DNA of 64,000 nucleotides from Marinisporobacter sp. Lineage in GTDB: Bacteria; Bacillota; Clostridia; Peptostreptococcales; Thermotaleaceae. Made by a program: the position numbers and the translations under genes. Shown one piece after another: positions 9,255-18,550 of the stretch. The notes below the pieces were generated by a model. It worked only from the letters and a program-made list of their open reading frames with translations, searched no databases and was not told the DNA's origin. Where the stretch lies: positions 1 to 64,000 of the forward strand of contig JAOARP010000048.1 in the NCBI GenBank assembly GCA_025210525.1, read 5' to 3'. The stretch's first letter is position 1. Each line of letters starts with the position of its first letter.

Positions 9255-10172
9255 TTGAAAAATGATTTGTTTAAGGGAACCTTGTTAGTAATACTGTCTA
9301 CACTTGCTTATGGAAGTGTACCTGTTATATCTAAATTATCCTTTAGAGAAGGATTGAATGTTTCAAGTATACTTTTTTTTAGATTTTTACTAGCTGCTAT
9401 GATGATATGGAGTTATATTTTCTTGAAAAAGATGAATTACAAAACAAGCTTAGCCCATTTCTTTTATCTAGTAGCCCTAGGAGTTGCAGGATTTTTAGGA
9501 ACGACTACTTTTATATGTGTTGCTTATACTTATATATCAGGGTCCCTTGCTACTATTATTTTATTTACTCATCCAGCGATGATTGCATCTTATGAAATGG
9601 TTGCACTAAAGCAGGGAAAAGATATCAGAAAGATTTTATCTTTGATTGTTTCTGGGATTGGAATGGTTCTTGTGGTTTGGAGTGATAATATAAACATTAA
9701 TTTACTAGGAGTAATTTTTAGTTTGTTAGCAGCACTTTGTTATTCATTCTATGCATTAGGATTAAGTGAAAAGAGAACAAAAGCAATGCATTCTGTTGTT
9801 GTTGCTGGTTATGTGTCCTTTTCATGCTTCTTAGCATACTCCATACAAGGAATGATAAACCATAATATCTTTTTACCAAGTACATCAAAGGGATGGATTT
9901 ATATTTTGATTCAAGCAATATTTTGTACAGTATTTCCAACTATTGCATTTTGTAAGGGTGTTCAGCTAATAGGTTCTTCTACATCTGTAATTATAAGCAC
10001 TTTTGAGCCAGTAGTAGCTTGTGTAGCGGGATTTTTTATTTTAGGAGAAGTATTAACCTTTTCTATGATGATAGGAGGAATACTTATTTTATCAGCTATT
10101 TTCATTCTTCAGATTTCAGAAGAAAGATTAAAGAGATTATTTTTTATAAAAGAGAGATCGCCTAACATATAG
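9255..10172 (+). CDS. DMT-family (EamA) transporter
   Basis: A 305-aa inner-membrane protein with ten predicted helices in two EamA repeats (about residues 7-140 and 150-290), the layout of drug/metabolite exporters. The signature region LSTLAYGSVPVISKLSFREG opens the first repeat and FEPVVACVAGFFILGE the second. The start is TTG with AAAGAGAGTGA upstream. It stands alone between convergent partners. The substrate is unknown. Confidence 0.88.
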   Translation: MKNDLFKGTLLVILSTLAYGSVPVISKLSFREGLNVSSILFFRFLLAAMMIWSYIFLKKMNYKTSLAHFFYLVALGVAGFLGTTTFICVAYTYISGSLATIILFTHPAMIASYEMVALKQGKDIRKILSLIVSGIGMVLVVWSDNININLLGVIFSLLAALCYSFYALGLSEKRTKAMHSVVVAGYVSFSCFLAYSIQGMINHNIFLPSTSKGWIYILIQAIFCTVFPTIAFCKGVQLIGSSTSVIISTFEPVVACVAGFFILGEVLTFSMMIGGILILSAIFILQISEERLKRLFFIKERSPNI

Positions 10173-10185
10173 TAAGGGAGTTGAA

Positions 10186-10212
10186 TAAAGAACCAGTGTA
10201 TCTGGTTCTTTA
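10186..10212. terminator. Bidirectional terminator
   Basis: The perfect stem TAAAGAACCAG / CTGGTTCTTTA with a five-base loop ends both the DMT gene (+) and the XRE regulator (-), whose stop codon lies in it. Confidence 0.85.
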
Positions 10213-10896
10213 ATGTTTTAGTTCAACTTCAAGGCGTATTCCTCTACCGATTATTTTTACATCTCTTATAGATTTTACGATAGATTTTCTTTCTATGTGA
10301 TGAGATAGTATTTCTACTTTATTCCCTTCTATTCTTTTGATTTTTCGAAATTGTCTTTTTCCATCATACGCTATCAAAGAGAAAGAATTATTTACTAATT
10401 CTTGATTTAAATAGAGCAATATTTTATCCTTTTTACAAATTCTAAAACCATTTAAGGTATCATCAGCAATCTCTATATAAATTAGCTTTTCAGGAGAAAA
10501 ACCTTCTACCTTTTTATTTATGATAGGAAAGCTTTTATGACCCTTTAAAACTTTCATATTTATATCATATATAGGGATTTTTTTAATAATACCTGATAAT
10601 GCATCTGACCATTGATCTAGAGGTGTTACGATTTGTCTTTTTTGTGGAGCTTGTACTTTTGGTTGAGACTTTTCTATAGGTTCTCTTGTTTCTGTAGCTT
10701 CAAGTGTTACATTTTCTTCTAAATTTTTGCCTAATATTTTTGATAATTTATCAAGGAGCTTTTCATTAATAATTTTTTTACCACTTTCAACATCTAAAAT
10801 AAATGATTCAGATACGCCACATTTTCGACCAATTTGTTTAGGAGAAAGTCCTTTTTTTAATCTTTCTTGTCTAATGATATTTCCAATTCTGCTCAT
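10210..10896 (-). CDS. XRE-family regulator with LexA-like C-terminal domain
   Basis: A 228-aa protein. An N-terminal helix-turn-helix (residues 5-60; GNIIRQERLKKGLSPKQIGR) is followed by a proline/glutamine linker. The C-terminal half (about 100-220) is beta-rich and resembles the S24/LexA fold: DDTLNGFRICKKDKILLY occupies the place of the catalytic-serine motif. The serine is replaced by threonine and the glycine by aspartate, so self-cleavage is unlikely. The start at 10896 follows AAGGGGGTACC. Targets are unknown. Confidence 0.75.
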   Translation of the reverse strand: MSRIGNIIRQERLKKGLSPKQIGRKCGVSESFILDVESGKKIINEKLLDKLSKILGKNLEENVTLEATETREPIEKSQPKVQAPQKRQIVTPLDQWSDALSGIIKKIPIYDINMKVLKGHKSFPIINKKVEGFSPEKLIYIEIADDTLNGFRICKKDKILLYLNQELVNNSFSLIAYDGKRQFRKIKRIEGNKVEILSHHIERKSIVKSIRDVKIIGRGIRLEVELKH

Positions 10897-10975
10897 GATG
10901 GTACCCCCTTTATACTGATAAATATATTGCAACATAAGCTTTTAAAAATGTCAAATAAATTTATAATAAATTTTT

Positions 10976-11006
10976 CATATAAAAATAGAGAAGCAGTAGC
11001 TTCTCT
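10976..11006 (-). terminator. Terminator of the nitronate monooxygenase-like gene
   Basis: On the - strand, AGAGAAGC-TACT-GCTTCTCT is followed by ATTTTTAT. It lies directly at the gene end. Confidence 0.8.
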
Positions 11007-12078
11007 AAATGTTCTTCAATTCTTCCATAAGTTCATTAATCACTTCTTTTACAGATGTGATTTCTTTAATCTTATGAACCTTTGCTCCTGCGAAGGCAAA
11101 GCCTTTTTCAAGATTACCCTTTTGTGCTTGAATAAGTGCATCAGCAATGCAATATAAAGTTTCTTTTGGATTACATGGCTTTAAGCAGTTAATACATTTG
11201 ATTCCTTTTGGTTTGCCATGTTCGTAAACATCTTCTATAAATTTATTTCTAATAGCACGACCAGGCATTCCTACAGGGCTTTTAATAATCATAACATCTT
11301 CTTCTTTTGCATCAATATAAGCTTGTTTAAATGTATCTGAAGCATCACATTCATGAGTTGCAACAAATCTTGTAGCCATTTGTACGCCAGAAGCACCTAC
11401 ATTTAATATTTCAGCAATATCCTTTGCATTGTGAAGACCACCACCTGCAATAATAGGAATTTTTTTTGCGTATTTTTCCTCAAAAGGTTTAATGGCTTCT
11501 AATACTTCCGCTACAATCTTTTTAAGAGAAAAATTTTCAGGGTCTTCAAGCTGTTCTACGGAAAAGCCTAGATGACCTCCCGCTTCAGGTCCTTCTACTA
11601 CAATAGCATCTGGTAGATAGTTATGCTTTCGGTCCCATTGTTTACAAATAAGCTTTGCTACTTTTCCAGAAGAAACAATAGGAGCTATCTTTGTAAGAGA
11701 ACCTTTTACAAGCTCTGGTAACTTCATAGGCATACCGGCACCAGAAAAAATAATGTCTACTTTTTCTTTCACAGCTACCTTAACCATATCTTCAAAGGTA
11801 GTAAGAGCTGTCATAATATTTACTCCAATAATTCCTTTAGGAGCAAGCTCTCTAGCTTTTTGGATATGATAAGTTAGACCATCTATATTTGCTTGAAATT
11901 TATCTCTGTGATAGTGCTCTAGGTTAAAGCCTGGTTCCACACCAGAAATCACACCTATGCCACCACAGTTTGCTACAGCAGCAGCTAAATTTGATAAGGA
12001 AACACCAACACCCATACCACCTTGTACGATAGGTACTTTGGCGATTAAGTCTCCTATTTTTAATTCAGGTATATTCAA
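11005..12078 (-). CDS. Nitronate monooxygenase / FabK-like flavoprotein
   Basis: A 357-aa FMN-dependent TIM-barrel enzyme of the 2-nitropropane dioxygenase family. It shows PIVQGGMGVGVS at the N-terminus, the EGPEAGGHLG turn near residue 165, and the phosphate-binding IPIIAGGGLHNAKDI and GASGVQMATRFVATHEC segments. The C-terminus carries four cysteines (CINCLKPCNPKETLYC) that could bind metal. The TTG start at 12078 is eight bases after GAGGAG. It could detoxify nitronates or act in fatty-acid reduction; no fab genes are nearby, so the first is favoured. Confidence 0.82.
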   Translation of the reverse strand: MNIPELKIGDLIAKVPIVQGGMGVGVSLSNLAAAVANCGGIGVISGVEPGFNLEHYHRDKFQANIDGLTYHIQKARELAPKGIIGVNIMTALTTFEDMVKVAVKEKVDIIFSGAGMPMKLPELVKGSLTKIAPIVSSGKVAKLICKQWDRKHNYLPDAIVVEGPEAGGHLGFSVEQLEDPENFSLKKIVAEVLEAIKPFEEKYAKKIPIIAGGGLHNAKDIAEILNVGASGVQMATRFVATHECDASDTFKQAYIDAKEEDVMIIKSPVGMPGRAIRNKFIEDVYEHGKPKGIKCINCLKPCNPKETLYCIADALIQAQKGNLEKGFAFAGAKVHKIKEITSVKEVINELMEELKNI

Positions 12079-12287
12079 TTTCAACACTCCTCTGTAAAAT
12101 ACATACTTAGAATTATTATATACCAAAAGGTGATATTGTACAAAACATTTATTGACAAAGAGGAGTGGTAAATTTTTTTGAATATTAAATTTAAGGTAGG
12201 GGTATGTATAAAGGGAGTAAATAGTATAGGATAAAGGATTATAATATAGACCTTCATTATTAAAAAAATATTATATAAAATCGATTT

Positions 12288-12317
12288 TTGCGTTAGTACA
12301 AAAGGATAGGGTATAAT
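12288..12317 (+). promoter_or_regulatory. Orphan sigma-A promoter
   Basis: TTGCGT (12288-12293) and TATAAT (12312-12317) are 18 bp apart and point away from the divergent flank toward no + strand gene before the terminator at 12381. The rest of the 12079-12287 stretch holds only the upstream region of the - strand gene; nothing else is recognised in it. Confidence 0.6.
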
Positions 12318-12323
12318 AGTAAA

Positions 12324-12416
12324 TAAAAAGCTGGTGCTGAAAATTCTGAAGATTGAGGTTTTGGAAAGATGTTCAAAAAATAAGGAAAGGAGATAAATTC
12401 CTTTCCTTACTTTTTA
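12324..12416 (+). ncRNA. Candidate small RNA (about 90 nt)
   Basis: The sequence runs from just after the orphan promoter to the hairpin at 12381-12409 and its T run. No open frame with a ribosome site is present. It matches no RNA family recognised by eye. The same hairpin also ends the convergent gene at 12414. This is an inference from promoter-terminator spacing only. Confidence 0.4.
12381..12409. terminator. Bidirectional terminator
   Basis: The stem TAAGGAAAGGA / TCCTTTCCTTA is perfect. It has TTTTTT on the - strand and CTTTTT on the + strand. Confidence 0.85.
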
Positions 12417-13091
12417 AATGGTATGTATTTCATTAGGTTTTAAAATGATTACTTCAGAAGTCTGTACTTTTTCTTTAAAAATAGTAGGATCTGCTTCGAT
12501 GACAGGAAAAGTATTGTAGTGCATAGGAATTACTTTCTTTGGTTGAATAAAATGAACTGCATAAGTAGCGTCTTCTATATCCATAGTGAAATTACCACCT
12601 ATTGGAATACAGGCTAAATCAATATGTTCTACTTCTAAAAGCTTCATGTCCATAGTAAGTCCTGTATCTCCAGCATGATAAAGTTTTTTTCCATTTACTT
12701 CAATAACAAAACCACATGGATTGCCACCACAAATTAATCCTTCTGCTGTTTCTATACCAGAACCATGTAGGGCAGTAGTCATTTTTACAGTTCCAAAATC
12801 AAATTTTGTTCTTCCACCAATGTGCATAGGATGAGCAGTTACCCCTTTTGTTCCTAGGAAGCATGCGATTTCATAGTTTGTAATAATTGTTGCACCAGTA
12901 CTTTTAGCAATTTCTACAGCATCTCCTAAATGATCTCCATGACCATGAGTTACAAAGATATGGGTTAGGTCATTAAAATCAGCAGGAGAACCATCTGCTT
13001 GAGGATTGTTTGTGATAAATGGATCAATCAATGCTTTAAAAGTACCTTCTTCCACATAAAAACAAGAATGCCCTAAAAATTGAATTTTCAT
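12414..13091 (-). CDS. Metal-dependent hydrolase, UPF0173 (MBL fold)
   Basis: A 225-aa metallo-beta-lactamase-fold protein of the YtkL/UPF0173 family. The zinc motif [10 protein letters not shown] lies near residue 48. Downstream metal ligands sit in LHGSG, the HAGDTG segment and VIPMHYNTF. The start at 13091 follows AAAGGAGTGATTC. The length equals the family norm. The substrate of this family is not established. Confidence 0.9.
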   Translation of the reverse strand: MKIQFLGHSCFYVEEGTFKALIDPFITNNPQADGSPADFNDLTHIFVTHGHGDHLGDAVEIAKSTGATIITNYEIACFLGTKGVTAHPMHIGGRTKFDFGTVKMTTALHGSGIETAEGLICGGNPCGFVIEVNGKKLYHAGDTGLTMDMKLLEVEHIDLACIPIGGNFTMDIEDATYAVHFIQPKKVIPMHYNTFPVIEADPTIFKEKVQTSEVIILKPNEIHTI

Positions 13092-13291
13092 TGAATCACT
13101 CCTTTTACAAAAAATAATCATTATTAGTATGCTATAAGTAAAATAAATTTACTTTACTTATATAAATTTAACATAAATTGAACAAAAATATAAACTGTAT
13201 TTTAAGAAAATATCCTTTATTGTATATATAATGGTATGAAAGACATATGGGTATGCTAATAGTGAAATATAGGATTATAGGAGAATCAAAT

Positions 13292-14845
13292 ATGCAAAGA
13301 GATAAAAGTGAAATTATTGCTGGTATTGATGTAGGGTCTCATGCTTTAAGAATGAAGATTGTTCAGGTTAAAAAGAATGGACAAATAAAAACATTAGAGC
13401 TTTTAAGAAAACCCATATCTCTTGGAAGAGATACTTATACCATGGGAAAGATAAGCTTTGAAGCTGTAGATGAGACTTGTGATATATTAAAAGGGTTTAA
13501 AAAGCTTATGAAGGAGTATGAGGTGAAGAATTATAAAGCAGTAGCTACAAGCGCTATTCGTGAAGCGAAAAATAGAGAATATATTATAGATCAAATTAAA
13601 TTAAAAACAGGATTAAATATAGATGTAATTGATAACTCAGAAGAAAGATTTTTAACGTATAAAGCCATTAGAGAAAATCTAAAAGATCACGAAAAGTTAA
13701 GAAAAGAAGGGGTTTTAATTGTAGATATAGGTTCTGGAAGTATAGAAATATCAGGATATGAAGAAAACCTATTGTTCACTCAAAATATAAAGCTAGGTTC
13801 TTTACGCCTCAGAGAAATCCTTTCGAGTATTGAAAGAAGAACATTAAACTTTCCAAGGATTTTAGAAGAATATATTCATAGTAATATTGATGGGTTAAAA
13901 AATTTATATTTTCATCAAGAGTTTTCAAATTTTATTGCATTAGGGGGAGAAATTCGGATTATTCACCAGTTATGCAATGAAGAAGAAAATCTTAATTATA
14001 TAAAAAAAGAAGATTTCGAAAGGATTTACGAAATAATATTACATAAACCGGTACATAGAATTGTAGAAGATCATGATATTCCTTATCAGAGAGCAGATGT
14101 TTTAGTGCCTTCTATGATCATATTTAAAAAGTTCTTAGATATGACAAAAGGAGATCGAATACATGTACCCCTTGTATCCTTAAGAGACGGCATTGTTTCT
14201 GATTTAGTAGATCAAAGATATAGGACAAAGAGGAGTGTAGATTTTCATAAAGATATTGTATCTTTAGCAAGAAATTTAGCTAAGAGATATTTATATGATT
14301 CGTTACATGCTGAGGATGTAGAAAATAAAGCAATCTTATTATTTGATGCATTACAAAGTCTTCATGGATTAGGAGATGAAGAAAGACTCCTATTAAGACT
14401 TTCAGCCATCCTTCACGACGTAGGAAAATTTATTAATAGTCGTGAGCATTATAAGAATTCTTATAAAATTATTAAAGGATCAAATTTTATAGGAATCTCT
14501 CAAGAAAAATTAGAGATTATTGCAAATATAGCACGTTATCATAGTCGAATAGCTCCATCATATAGCCATAAAAGCTTTTCAAGTTTAAGTGAAAAAAATA
14601 GAGTGATTGTATCTAAGCTTGTAGCTATTATTCGATTAGCTGATGGATTAGACAAAAGTCACCAACAAAAAATAAAAGATATGAAAGTAATATTAAAAGA
14701 AAAAGAAGTATTGATTACAGCAACTACTACAAAAAATATATTGTTAGAGGAATGGACCTTTAGTTTAAAATCAGAATTTTTTCAAGAAGTATTTGGGATA
14801 AAACCTATTCTTAAGATAAAAAGGAAGATGATCGATGAATTTTAG
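13292..14845 (+). CDS. Ppx/GppA-family protein with HD domain, divergent active site
   Basis: A 517-aa protein with an N-terminal ASKHA phosphatase region (about 8-310) and a C-terminal HD region (LHDVGKFIN near residue 378), the layout of long exopolyphosphatases. Its phosphate loops are degenerate: DVGSHALRM instead of DxGSNSxR, and DIGSGSIEIS instead of DIGGGSTE. The usual GEEEA segment reads NSEERF. The ATG at 13292 was preferred because AGGAGAATCAAAT precedes it. It is the first gene of a polyphosphate operon and overlaps ppk by 11 bp. It may be a regulatory or substrate-shifted paralogue. Confidence 0.85.
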   Translation: MQRDKSEIIAGIDVGSHALRMKIVQVKKNGQIKTLELLRKPISLGRDTYTMGKISFEAVDETCDILKGFKKLMKEYEVKNYKAVATSAIREAKNREYIIDQIKLKTGLNIDVIDNSEERFLTYKAIRENLKDHEKLRKEGVLIVDIGSGSIEISGYEENLLFTQNIKLGSLRLREILSSIERRTLNFPRILEEYIHSNIDGLKNLYFHQEFSNFIALGGEIRIIHQLCNEEENLNYIKKEDFERIYEIILHKPVHRIVEDHDIPYQRADVLVPSMIIFKKFLDMTKGDRIHVPLVSLRDGIVSDLVDQRYRTKRSVDFHKDIVSLARNLAKRYLYDSLHAEDVENKAILLFDALQSLHGLGDEERLLLRLSAILHDVGKFINSREHYKNSYKIIKGSNFIGISQEKLEIIANIARYHSRIAPSYSHKSFSSLSEKNRVIVSKLVAIIRLADGLDKSHQQKIKDMKVILKEKEVLITATTTKNILLEEWTFSLKSEFFQEVFGIKPILKIKRKMIDEF

Positions 14846-16967
14846 ACAACCAGAATATTTTATTAATAGAGAGTTAAGCTGGCTTGCTTTCAATGAAAGA
14901 GTTCTTGAGGAAGCTAGGGATAGAAAAAATCCTCTTTTTGATAGGATTAAGTTTTTATCTATTGTAAGTTCTAATCTAGATGAATTTTTTATGGTCCGTG
15001 TAGCAGGTCTTAAGGATCAAGTAAATGTAGGCTTTGGAAAGTTAGATCCAGCAGGTCTTACACCAAAGCAACAACTAAAAAATATATCTATAAAAGCCCA
15101 TAAAATGGTTTATAGACAATATTCTTGCTTTAATAGAGCATTAACAATAGGACTCAAGAAAAATGGCATAAGATTTGTTGATGAAAAAGATTTAACCATG
15201 GAACAGAGACTTTTTTTAGAAGAGTATTTTATGAATGAGGTATACCCTGTTCTGACACCCATGGCAGTAGATTCTAGTAGACCCTTTCCTCTTATTTTGA
15301 ATAAAAGCTTAAATATTGCTGTTTTAATTGAAAATAGAGAAGAAGAAAAAAACTTTATGTTTGCTACAGTTCAAGTCCCTTCTGTATTATCTAGAATGAT
15401 CAATCTCCCAAGTAAAGACAATACAACATATATATTGTTAGAAGATGTGATTAAAATGTATATAGACAAGCTATTTGCAGGACATAAAATTATGAGTGCT
15501 TCTCCTTATAGGATTACAAGGAATGCAGATTTAGGTATAGAAGAGGAGGAAGCGGAGGATTTATTGATTGAGATAGAAAGGTCTCTAAAAAAAAGAAGAT
15601 GGGGAGCAGCTATACGGTTAGAAGTAGATAAAGATATGGACCCTCGTCTAATCAATATTTTAAAGGATGAGCTAGAGATTCATCATAAGGATATTTATAC
15701 TATTGATGGACCTTTAGATTTAACATTTTTAATGAAAATCTATGGTCTTAAGGGATACGACCATTTGAAATACTCTAAATATATAAGTCAAATACCAAAG
15801 GATTTACTAGGAAAAGATGATTTCTTTGAAGTGATTAGAGAAAGAGATATTTTCTTGCATCATCCCTATGAATCCTTTGAACCAGTAGTTGGTTTTATAG
15901 AAAAAGCAGCAAAAGATCCAGATGTTTTAGCTATTAAACAAACCCTGTATCGTGTTAGTGGAGATTCGCCAATTGTTAAGGCTCTAGCAGAGGCGGCTGA
16001 AAGAGGAAAGCAGGTCACTGTTTTATTAGAAGTAAAGGCAAGATTTGATGAAGAGAATAATATTCAATGGGCAAAGAGATTAGAAAAAGCTGGGTGCCAC
16101 GTGATTTATGGATTGGTAGGATTAAAAACCCATTGCAAGATTACTTTAGTAGTAAGAAGAGAAGCCACGGGAATTAGAAGATATGTCCATTTAGGAACAG
16201 GTAACTATAATGATGTGACAGCAAAATTTTATACAGATATGGGTATTTTTACAGCTGATGAATATTATGGTGCAGATGCATCTTCTCTATTTAATATGCT
16301 TTCAGGATATTCAGAACCTAATAGATGGTACAAGCTAGAAGCTGCACCTATTGGTCTTAGAAAAAAGTTCATCAAATTGATTGAAAATGAAATAAAAAAT
16401 GTATCACAAGGAAAAGAAGGAAAAATCATTGCAAAAATGAATGCACTAGTGGATAAGGAGATCATTATAGCTTTATATAAGGCGAGTATGGCAGGGGTAA
16501 AGATCGATTTGATTATAAGAGGGGTTTGTTGCTTAAGACCGAAAACCTATCCAATCAGTGAGAATATTACTGTACGAAGTATTATAGGAAAGTATCTAGA
16601 ACATAGTAGACTCTATTATTTTTATAATGATGGAGATGAAAAAGTTTTTCTATCTAGTGCGGATTGGATGACTAGGAATCTTGATAGGAGAGTAGAGTTA
16701 TTGTTTCCTATAGAAGATAAGAGGCTCAATAAAAGAGTGACCCAAATTTTAAAAATCATGTTAAAGGATACGGTAAAAGCAAGGATTCTAAATAATAATG
16801 GAGCTTATAAAAAAATAGAGAAAAAAGAAAATGCTTTAAATACGCAAGATTATTTCAGTCAAATGGCCATAGAAAAAGTGAAAAAATATGAAGAAGAAAA
16901 ACAGGAGCCTGTTTTTGAACCGGCTTCTTCAGAAGAACAAGATTTGAAGGGGGAGAAATATGAGTAA
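14835..16967 (+). CDS. ppk1: Polyphosphate kinase 1
   Basis: A 710-aa enzyme that makes polyphosphate from ATP reversibly at the membrane. Four PPK1 domains are present. The N domain opens with NRELSWLAFNERVLEEA and SSNLDEFFMVRVAG. The catalytic domains contain KQTLYRVSGDSP, the autophosphorylated-histidine segment GLKTHCKI, HLGTGNYND and the second histidine region LEHSRLYYF. The length is usual for PPK1. It overlaps the flanking ppx-family genes by 11 and 8 bp, so the three are translationally coupled. Confidence 0.97.
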   Translation: MNFRQPEYFINRELSWLAFNERVLEEARDRKNPLFDRIKFLSIVSSNLDEFFMVRVAGLKDQVNVGFGKLDPAGLTPKQQLKNISIKAHKMVYRQYSCFNRALTIGLKKNGIRFVDEKDLTMEQRLFLEEYFMNEVYPVLTPMAVDSSRPFPLILNKSLNIAVLIENREEEKNFMFATVQVPSVLSRMINLPSKDNTTYILLEDVIKMYIDKLFAGHKIMSASPYRITRNADLGIEEEEAEDLLIEIERSLKKRRWGAAIRLEVDKDMDPRLINILKDELEIHHKDIYTIDGPLDLTFLMKIYGLKGYDHLKYSKYISQIPKDLLGKDDFFEVIRERDIFLHHPYESFEPVVGFIEKAAKDPDVLAIKQTLYRVSGDSPIVKALAEAAERGKQVTVLLEVKARFDEENNIQWAKRLEKAGCHVIYGLVGLKTHCKITLVVRREATGIRRYVHLGTGNYNDVTAKFYTDMGIFTADEYYGADASSLFNMLSGYSEPNRWYKLEAAPIGLRKKFIKLIENEIKNVSQGKEGKIIAKMNALVDKEIIIALYKASMAGVKIDLIIRGVCCLRPKTYPISENITVRSIIGKYLEHSRLYYFYNDGDEKVFLSSADWMTRNLDRRVELLFPIEDKRLNKRVTQILKIMLKDTVKARILNNNGAYKKIEKKENALNTQDYFSQMAIEKVKKYEEEKQEPVFEPASSEEQDLKGEKYE

Positions 16968-18486
16968 AAAATTTGCTATCATTGACTTAGGTTCTAACTC
17001 TGTAAGGATGATCATTGTAAAAATTTATGGAGACGGTACCTATAAGCTCACAGAAGAAGTAAAGGAAATGGTTAGATTAAGTGAAAAAATGGGAGAAGAA
17101 AGGATATTAAAGCCAGAGCCTATAGATCGAACGATTTATGCTTTAAAGCTCTTTAAAAGCTTGACAAAAGCACATAAAGCCCATGAGACCTTTTGTATTG
17201 CAACAGGAGCAGTAAGAAGTGCAAAAAATCAAAAGGAATTTCTAAAAAAAGTAGAAGAAGAAACTGAATTTAACTTTGATGTGATTTCAGGAGAAGCGGA
17301 AGGACAGTATGATTATTTAGGAGTAATGAATACGATTCAGATAAATGATTGTGTAATTATAGACATAGGAGGAGCAAGTACAGAGCTTGTATGGGTAGAG
17401 AATAGAAAATTAAAAGAAGTCGTAAGCATTCCTTTTGGATCGGTCCTTTTAACAGAGAAATTTATAGGGAAAACTAAATATAGCTTAGAAAAATTAGAAA
17501 AGCTAGAAAAGTTTATGATAGAAAAACTAGATAATATAAGTTGGATTAAAAAAGTAAAGGATGTGCCTATCGTAGGGGTAGGAGGATCTATTAGAACCTT
17601 AGCAAAAGTTCATAGGAAGAAAATTGGCTTTCCAATTCAAAATCTTCATAACTACCAAATGAAGGATGAAGAAGTAGCATCTATCTATGAAATGGTAACA
17701 ACATGCAAACCTAAAGATCGAAGAGATATTCCTGGAATAAAAAAGGAAAGAGCAGATATTATTATAGGAGGATTAGCTCCTGTAAAAGTATTGATGGACT
17801 ATATAAAGGCAAAGGAATTGATTATCAGTGGAAATGGATTAAGAGAAGGTGTATTTTTTAAAAACTATTTAAAGAACAGAGGTTATGAAGAGCATATTGT
17901 AGATGATGTATTAAAAAGTCGTGTTGAAAATATTATGAAAAGATATGATGCAAATATGGAGCATAGTTATCAAGTAGAAAGATTAGCATTAGCTTTATTT
18001 GATGAGATGAAAGTGATGCATAACTTAGGAGACTGGGAAAGAAAGTTATTAGCTGTGAGTGCTCTTCTTCATGATATAGGCGTTTATGTGGATTATTACA
18101 ATCATCAGCAGCATGGATTTTATTTAGTATTGAATTCTAGAATCTATGGACTAACGAATAAAGAATTATTGATTTGTGCATTTTTAGTAGGAATGCATAG
18201 AAACATTGAATTTAAAGGAAATTGGAAGGAATACAACAAGCTATTAGATAAAAAAGACTACGAAAAGATAAAGAAATTGAGTTTATTTTTAAGAATGAGT
18301 GAGATGTTAGATCGAAATGAATATGGAAGTGTGAAAGACTTAAAATGTGATATTACAGAGGATACTGTAAAAATTTTATTAAAAGCTGATAAGAAGGTAG
18401 AACTAGAGGTATCTGCAGCAATGAAAAGTGAAAAGGATTTTCAAAAATGCTTTAAGAAAAAGATGTGTATTATACAAGAATTTTAA
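16960..18486 (+). CDS. ppx: Exopolyphosphatase / guanosine pentaphosphatase with HD domain
   Basis: A 508-aa Ppx/GppA enzyme expected to hydrolyse polyphosphate ends or pppGpp. It has canonical phosphate loops: DLGSNSVRMI near residue 10, SGEAEGQYDYLG near 109 and DIGGASTELVW near 134. The C-terminal HD region carries LLHDIG near 374. It starts eight bases inside ppk1 behind AAGGGGGAGAAAT. In contrast to the first gene of the operon, all catalytic features are present. Confidence 0.94.
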   Translation: MSKKFAIIDLGSNSVRMIIVKIYGDGTYKLTEEVKEMVRLSEKMGEERILKPEPIDRTIYALKLFKSLTKAHKAHETFCIATGAVRSAKNQKEFLKKVEEETEFNFDVISGEAEGQYDYLGVMNTIQINDCVIIDIGGASTELVWVENRKLKEVVSIPFGSVLLTEKFIGKTKYSLEKLEKLEKFMIEKLDNISWIKKVKDVPIVGVGGSIRTLAKVHRKKIGFPIQNLHNYQMKDEEVASIYEMVTTCKPKDRRDIPGIKKERADIIIGGLAPVKVLMDYIKAKELIISGNGLREGVFFKNYLKNRGYEEHIVDDVLKSRVENIMKRYDANMEHSYQVERLALALFDEMKVMHNLGDWERKLLAVSALLHDIGVYVDYYNHQQHGFYLVLNSRIYGLTNKELLICAFLVGMHRNIEFKGNWKEYNKLLDKKDYEKIKKLSLFLRMSEMLDRNEYGSVKDLKCDITEDTVKILLKADKKVELEVSAAMKSEKDFQKCFKKKMCIIQEF

Positions 18487-18512
18487 TAGTGAATTTATGA
18501 TGGTCTTAAAAG

Positions 18513-18550
18513 ATACTCGTAGAAAAATCCTTATCTACGAGTATTTTTTT
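18513..18550. terminator. Bidirectional terminator
   Basis: The perfect stem ATACTCGTAGA / TCTACGAGTAT is followed by seven T. It ends the ppx-ppk-ppx operon on + and contains the stop codon of the - strand antiporter. Confidence 0.88.

Noticed and set aside
10210-10896. An active LexA-type self-cleaving repressor
   Set aside because: The serine position of the cleavage motif is threonine and the neighbouring glycine is changed, so autoproteolysis is improbable.
12333-12395. A 20-codon GTG frame inside the candidate small RNA
   Set aside because: There is no ribosome site upstream and the frame ends in the terminator stem.
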